A DNA stretch of 64,000 bases from Cannabis sativa (Eukaryota > Streptophyta > Magnoliopsida > Rosales > Cannabaceae), in contig NC_083604.1 in the NCBI RefSeq assembly GCF_029168945.1, positions 76,152,211 through 76,216,210 of the forward strand, read 5' to 3'. Made by a program: the position numbers and the translations under genes. Below are positions 58,501 through 64,000 of this stretch, one piece after another. Position 1 is the first letter of the stretch. Each line of letters opens with the position of its first letter. The notes under the pieces were generated by a model. That model saw nothing but the letters and a program-made list of their open reading frames with translations. It made no database searches and was not told the DNA's origin.

Positions 58501-58869
58501 TGTAATTATACTCCAATCCAGAAGGTAAAAATTTTGAAATTAGCATATCTTTTACAACACTAGAACTTCATTTTTTTTAAAAAAAAAATGTGTTAAATAG
58601 AGCAACCTAAAAATATTGTTGGACTTGAAAAAAAAGTACATAGTAATATGACGTTAAAATATTGCCATTTCGGTGTTGAAGTGAAGTAGTTGGACATGCT
58701 CTAACACAAGTTGAAAACCAAAAAACAAGTTTGCTCTACTTTTTCCTTACAAATCACCTTTGAGGAATACGAATTTGAACTCCCTTTGTCTTATCCCACA
58801 ATTATTGTCCTAGCTTCTCACTTTTTTATTCCGAAATTAGCTCTTTACAATAAAGACTAATACTTGAAT

Positions 58870-59190
58870 TAGAAATGCTAAAAAACACAAGTATTGTTTA
58901 ACACCCTCCTAAATGTTGTATCGCTATTGATGCAATTAATTATCAACTCTCATATAATTATAATATATTAATTTTTAAAGAATATCACTAACTAATTGCA
59001 GGGTCTCACCTCTAAAAAAATGTTAGACACTACTGATGTTCAATAACAACGCAGTACTTTGTCAAGCAAAATAAGTAATAATAGAGAATTGCTAAAAGAC
59101 ACCTCTAGTACCTAACACCTTCCTCAATGTCATATCAATTAAGTATCACTACCAATCATGCGGCGCTACTTATAAAAGGTGCGGTTGTCA
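58870..59190. mobile_element. Two adjacent family B MITE copies (second truncated)
   Basis: The first, 58870-59050, has GAAATGCTAAAAAACAC, GTATCGCTATTGATGC, GGGTCTCACCTC and GTTAGACACTACTGATG. The second, 59090-59190, has GAATTGCTAAAAGACACC, AGTACCTAACACC and AAGTATCACTACCAATCATG and stops abruptly. Confidence 0.55.
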
Positions 59191-59640
59191 TGGGTGCCGT
59201 GGTAATAATAGGGGGAAAATAAAGGGATATAAGCGTGTATTATTTTATTTTATTAAACTAATCAAATAGATTAGAACTGAATATCTGATGTCACAACAAT
59301 CACACCCAATGGTGTCTCTCTCAAGGAAGGAACAGAGAACCTAAATTTAACCAAAACAGAAAACTTCAACAAAATCCTGCCCAAAACGTGGTAATAATAA
59401 TTACAATAAAGAACTTAGACAAATAAGATATCTTAAACTTACTTTTCGTTCTAACAATAGAATAATCTCTTTATCTCTTACATGGTTAGATAGCTTAGCA
59501 AAATCGATGACTCTGACACTTTATTTCTAACTACCAAAATGTTGGTCAAGTCCAAAGATGACTATTAGGGTCATCACTTAGGATTTCTCAATACAGAATA
59601 ATACGCCAACAACATCTCCATATAAACCAAACTTAACACT
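59191..59640. other. Region downstream of the RING gene
   Basis: No recognised feature. The 3' UTR of the minus-strand RING gene probably ends somewhere between 59640 and 60022; the poly(A) site is not certain. Confidence 0.4.
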
Positions 59641-60022
59641 TAAGACTCATTCAGAAAGGCCATTTATTTGAAAAGATCTTGTTTTTACTAATTCAACACT
59701 AAGAAAAAGATCCCATTTATGATATATAAAATAATTACACAAAATTGAAGTTGACATTCATAAAGGCAATTCATTTGGGTGCAAAAAAGATTGAAATTTT
59801 GAAAAACATATATTAGGAAAACATTAGGTGTCTTGCATATACTCATAACACAATTGGCAACAAGAAAAATCAACATTGAAAAAGATTGGGAGGCATAGAA
59901 GATTAACCACAAAGCTAATGTATTTACATGTAGAAAATTGGGGAATTCTAAGTACCATATTGCAATGGATTTTGAGTCTTTTTTTGAGTTCTCTACAAAG
60001 CAGAATGTGGCCTTCTTCACCA

Positions 60023-60709
60023 TCACCAACAAATCAGTGCAAGGATCACAAATACTCCAACCACCATAAGAAGGTTCTTCAAGACATTATCGGCATTCGA
60101 ACCCCGATTAGCTGGCTGGGGAAAGCCATGATGAGCATGACCACCATAAAAGGAATGGAATCCATAAGGAAAACCAGAAGTTGTGCCATAAACAGTAGCA
60201 TCAGGGAAACCATGAAAGTGTATGTTAAACAATGATGGTATTAATCCACCAAAGGCAGTAGCCAAAGTGAAGTTTCCCATTCTTGCAGTTGCCGTGGGGA
60301 CAAACCCTCCCATAAATCCAAACCCATTATTTGTAAATTGATTTGCATCTGGCGGAGGAGCTGTTGGAGGTCTCTGGCCGGTGGGGCGATGAGGAATATC
60401 CATACCCGAATAAGATTTTGATCTTGGGTCGGACTGAGTTTTGCCACGGCCATAGAGGGGAACCAACTTCTCCTCTTGAATAAGAGCCTTACAAACAGGG
60501 CATTCTTGTGATTGTGAGTGATGATGAAGCCATTTGTATAGACAAGGCCAACAAAAGAGGTGACCACAAAGAGTAACAATAGGGTCTTGAGCTAATTCAA
60601 AGCAAATATTGCATTCAAAATCACCAGCATCATTGGCTCCATTTCCCGAGCATGAAGGGCTTTGAGGTGGTACACTTGTTGATTCTCCAAACCCACTTTC
60701 CATCTCCAA
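60023..60709 (-). CDS. RING-type E3 ubiquitin ligase, RNF5/RNF185 (RMA)-like, tail-anchored
   Basis: A 228-residue, single-coding-exon protein. A C3HC4 RING lies at residues 33-73: C33, C36, C48, H50, C53, C56, C70 and C73, in the text FECNICFELAQDPIVTLCGH and CPVCKALIQEEKLVPLYGRG. The LCGHLFCWPCLYKWL block is diagnostic of the RNF5/RNF185/RMA group. A Pro/Gly/Phe-rich middle follows, with a C-terminal hydrophobic segment of about 20 residues (LLMVVGVFVILALICW) that would anchor it in the ER membrane. The group works with E2 enzymes in ER-associated degradation; the substrate of this one is unknown. Length matches the plant family (about 225-230). The first Met (MEMESG) is taken; a second Met lies two residues later. 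Its 5' UTR holds an intron. Confidence 0.93.
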   Translation of the reverse strand: MEMESGFGESTSVPPQSPSCSGNGANDAGDFECNICFELAQDPIVTLCGHLFCWPCLYKWLHHHSQSQECPVCKALIQEEKLVPLYGRGKTQSDPRSKSYSGMDIPHRPTGQRPPTAPPPDANQFTNNGFGFMGGFVPTATARMGNFTLATAFGGLIPSLFNIHFHGFPDATVYGTTSGFPYGFHSFYGGHAHHGFPQPANRGSNADNVLKNLLMVVGVFVILALICW

Positions 60710-61250
60710 TTTCCCTCAAATCTTTCAAAACCAATTGCCTGAAATGCATTCAAACCACAATCGTCGTTCATATATACCCAAAATAAACAAAAAACCCTAA
60801 CTCGCCAAAATCAATAATTAGGGAATAAAAATAACCAGAAATGGTAAAATTAGATCACAAAATCAGAAGGGAACAATACAAATCTGACAAATCTAAAAAA
60901 CATTCAAATCAAATCCAAAATCAAAACACTCAAATCTTCCCCAAAAAAATATATATATACCTATATCAACTTAAAAGGAAGACCCAATTCAATACGAATA
61001 TCAAGAAATCAATTATATCAGGTAGAGGAAACAAAAACTGCTTCAGATTCAAATACATAAGATCATAACCAATAAATTAAAAAATAAAAACAAATCAAAG
61101 CGAAACAATTAATTAAAAAAAAAAAAAAAAAAAAGAAGGATAGTAGAGTAGCCACGTACCAGTTGAACAAAACTACGTAGTACGAAAATTGAATATGAAG
61201 ATCGAAGAAGGAAATAATGGAGAGAAAATATGGACCCAAAGATGTGTATG
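60710..61250 (-). promoter_or_regulatory. 5' UTR with intron of the RING gene
   Basis: On the minus strand an acceptor (GCATTTCAG) ends at 60739, 29 bases before the ATG. A donor (AACTG|GTACGTGG) starts at 61159. This gives an intron of about 421 bp with a T-rich stretch before the acceptor. An upstream untranslated exon runs from 61160 to about 61250 with pyrimidine-rich leader (TTTCCTTCTTCGATCTTC). The transcription start is not determined. Confidence 0.6.
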
Positions 61251-61259
61251 GAAATTTCT

Positions 61260-63000
61260 AGGTTATTCTGGTATTGTTATTGTTATTTGTTAATATTATT
61301 ATTAAATAACTTTTCACCAGGTCCTCTCAGCGCCTAAGCAATGCAAATTATGAATAATATAGGGGCATATTTGAAATTAAGGCAATTTCGCTGTACTAGT
61401 GATTTATCAACCTCAACAATAAACTTCACGGCCTTGATAATTTTCTATGCGGGCCCATCCACACACATCTACTCTCTTTTATGGGCCTAAAGAATATAGG
61501 CACAACGCTTCCTTAAAAACAAAACAAAATATTACATAAAATATTATTTTTTAATTTTTTTTTACATTTTTATATGTTTAATTTTTTTTTATATTTTTAT
61601 GGTATTTATAAAAATACAAAAAAATCGGATAAAAGTAATAAAAAATAACATTTAAATATAAAATAATATACAAATACAAAAAATTAATAATAAAATAGAT
61701 TAAAAGACTGTATTTTATGTAATTAAAATTTTAAAAACTATAAAATTGTTAAAAATTCGATTATATTTTTATAATTTTTTTTGTTATTTGTGTGTGTAAT
61801 TTTTTTTTTTTTGAAATTACCATTAATAAAAATATAATAAAAAATTCAAAATAATAAAAAAAAAATAATATTTTTGCGGATGTACAGTTATATATATATA
61901 TACTTAATAGATGTTGCGTGTCAAGTCACGTATGTTGATTTTATTTTAGTTTTTAATTTTTTTTAATATCATAATTTTAAAATTAATAATATTCAATGTA
62001 GTGATAATCATTGAAATTTAAAAGCATAATAGTGATTTAAATAAAAACAAAAATTACTATTATACTATTAATAAAAATGCTTATCTGGTTAAACTATTAA
62101 AACATTCAAATGTAATTTAAAATAATATTTAAAATTTAAATAATTCTAAATATCAAAATTTGAAAATAGTTTTTAATTTATATTTAGGTTTACCTAACTA
62201 TATGGATGCTGACCACGTGAAAACATCTAATAATTTGTTATTTATTTTTATTTAAAAAAAAAATCACCCAATAATTTTTTATAAACTAAGAATTCTGTTA
62301 TACAGCCGAATAGATATGTACTCTTACAGATTTTAACATTTTTTTCACAAAAATATGGAGTTGCTATTAAGGAAAAACAAATTTTTTTTAAAAAAATAAT
62401 AAGTGAAAACTTGTAAAAAAAAATTGTAAAAATATGTTTATAAAAAGTGTAATATTAAATGGATTGTGTAAATTTTCATAACTACAAGTATTTTTTACTT
62501 AAAATGTATGATTTTGTTTTTCATAAATCTATTAATGATTTAATTTTATTGTTTTATTGTATTTAAGGTTAGTGGATTTTTTGGTCATTAATTTATTAAT
62601 TATACTTTCCTCTTTTAAGTCCTTATTTATGATCTTTATTATTTTTACTATTTACTTTCTCATTTTTTTTATTTACATTACAGTAAGTTTTTTTATCATT
62701 AATTTATTAATTATTTTTATCTGTTAAGTCTTTAGTTACAATTTATGTAATTGCTTGAGTGGTGGTTTTTTTGTATTGACCTTTAAATATGATTTAGATT
62801 ATTTATGATTTTTTATTATCTTAGTTACATGATTTTCTTTCTTTTTATTTACATTACAGAAAGTTCTCTATTGTAGTTGCTCTTTTTACGAGTCAAATTG
62901 TCTTTATTAATTTAAAGGTATTGGAATTATCAATATTGTTATTTTAATTATGACTAATATGGTTTTTTAGTTTTTATGGCACGTGTTTTTTGGTTTTTGT
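61260..63000. other. AT-rich intergenic DNA with a possible decayed Helitron
   Basis: At 62250-62310, minus-strand text (CTGTATAACAGAATTCTTAG and TTATAAAAAATTATTGGGTG) resembles the family's 5' end. CGTGTCAAGTCACG at 61918-61931 could be the old 3' hairpin. Both are divergent and the limits are unclear. No gene recognised. Confidence 0.45.
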
Positions 63001-63029
63001 AAGGCAATATATCTAGTTTTGTAAATGGT

Positions 63030-63320
63030 TTGTTTTTATTGATTTTGTAAGGCCAATGTGGCTAGTTTTTTTGTATGGCCAATGTGGCTAGTTTTCTTTG
63101 TACGGCCAATGTGGTTAGTTTTGGTTTTGTAAAGCCAGTATGACTATTTTAGTTTTGTAAGGCTAGTATGGCTAGTTTTTGGTTTTGTAAAGCTAGTATG
63201 GCTAGTTTTAATTTTGTAAGGTCAGTATGACTATTTTTAGTTTTGTAAGGCTAACATGACTAGTTTTGATTTTGTAAAGTTATTATATGGCTAGTTTAAT
63301 TTTGTAAGGTCAGTTTGGTC
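63030..63320 (+). repeat. Minisatellite, ~28-32-bp units
   Basis: About nine to ten units of the form TTTTGTAAGGCCAATGTGGC plus TAGTTTT, with variants AAGCCAGTATGACTA, AAGCTAGTATGGCTA and AAGGTCAGTATGACTA. Units become more divergent to the right. Confidence 0.85.
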
Positions 63321-63539
63321 TAATAATAACACATCAAATGTAGTGTAATCACCGTCAGGAATGGAGATGAAAATAGATAAGTATCTACGTCAGAGAATTC
63401 TATGTGACTATTTATATAAAAGTTCATATTTTATTTTATTTTATTTATAAGGGAAATTTCATTTTTTTATTAAATATTTATTATGTATTAATTAATTTCT
63501 CTTTATTTTGCAGGTGTTTTACTAGTGGTTCGGAAGTGA

Positions 63540-63745
63540 CAACTCTCAGTTTTGAGGTTTTCTTTTCTGATATTATGGTTTTATTGTCTAGCTCTCCTAG
63601 GGTATTTCTGCATGCTCTTAGGATAGACAATAAACTATTATAGATGGAAGAAAATTCTCCTCTGGTTGTGTAACTTTGTTACCTTTGTTATTTTAACCTG
63701 TATCGGTTACCCTACAAAAAAAAAAAAAAAAAAAAAAAAAAACTT
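63540..63745 (+). mobile_element. Degenerate LINE tail with poly-A
   Basis: The frame around 63520-63643 (SFEVFFSDIMVLLSSSPRVF, then LRIDNKLL before a stop) lines up with the end of the LINE at 3292-3722 (YELGVLFEDVIALLSKLPGA and LWLDNELSWFEE). A long A-run at 63715-63742 follows. It is 5'-truncated, with a deletion and a stop. The minisatellite just upstream may be part of, or an expansion near, the same insertion. Confidence 0.6.
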
Positions 63746-64000
63746 AAATTTATAAGATCATCACATTCACATTGTAGCCTAAAGTAGTATTTCATTATTT
63801 TAACATTTTATGTGTATATATAAAATTATCATACATTCAATAATAATAATAATATAAAATAAAATTATCATATTATACAATAATAATAAATCAAATCAAG
63901 ACCAAATTTGTGTAAAAACATCGACCAAAGATTTTTTTTTATTTATTTTGAACAAGATTACTCCTTTCAATCTTATTGATTCATCAGTAGATTTTTTTTA
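63746..64000. other. AT-rich DNA to the window end
   Basis: Contains AATAATAAT repeats; no gene recognised. Confidence 0.5.

Noticed and set aside
59876..60235. Plus-strand 119-residue frame
   Set aside because: Antisense shadow of the RING ligase gene and its 3' UTR.

Overview
This window is nuclear DNA of a flowering plant, most likely a eudicot. It is very AT-rich, has long intergenic stretches, introns with GT..AG borders, and three recognisable plant genes separated by more than 18 kb each. The transposon families (Copia, Cassandra, MULE, hAT, CACTA, Helitron, LINE) are typical of angiosperms. I cannot name the species from sequence alone; a rosid is a guess.

Confident genes: (1) a 12-exon plus-strand gene at 10835-14071 encoding a 405-residue PQ-loop membrane protein of the vacuolar/lysosomal amino-acid transporter type. 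(2) An intronless minus-strand gene at 32956-34038 encoding a 360-residue GT8 glycosyltransferase of the GATL1/PARVUS type (xylan and pectin synthesis). (3) A minus-strand gene at 60023-60709, with an intron in its 5' UTR, encoding a 228-residue tail-anchored C3HC4 RING E3 ligase of the RNF5/RNF185/RMA type. The three genes are functionally unrelated and form no operon or cluster. A possible orphan promoter plus first exon lies at 5435-5582.

The rest is transposon-derived or featureless AT-rich DNA. 3-4 kb: LINE tail. 5.7-8.6 kb: a CACTA MITE nested in another MITE, a Copia LTR with primer-binding site, and a Cassandra solo LTR with its 5S rRNA-like domain. 9-19 kb: MULE- and hAT-type MITEs, two of them inside introns of the PQ-loop gene, and a Helitron. 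21-25 kb: a second Helitron and more MITEs. 26.4-29.3 kb: a Copia element with both LTRs and a perfect 5-bp target duplication but most of pol deleted. 29.7-30.1 kb: a LINE tail with a 17-bp target duplication. 41.7-42.9 and 48.3-49.75 kb: two related long-TIR MULE elements with gene-like interiors; the second carries what looks like a phosphatase fragment. 43.2-46.6 kb: same-orientation Helitrons, one with fragments of a replication protein A-like gene. 50-59 kb: more MITEs and a minisatellite. 63 kb: a second minisatellite and a degenerate LINE tail.

No tRNA, intact rRNA gene, CRISPR array or bacterial-type operon was seen. The most interesting unexplained structure is the Helitron family (four copies with matching ends, one carrying RPA-like exons) and the MULE pair with captured sequence.
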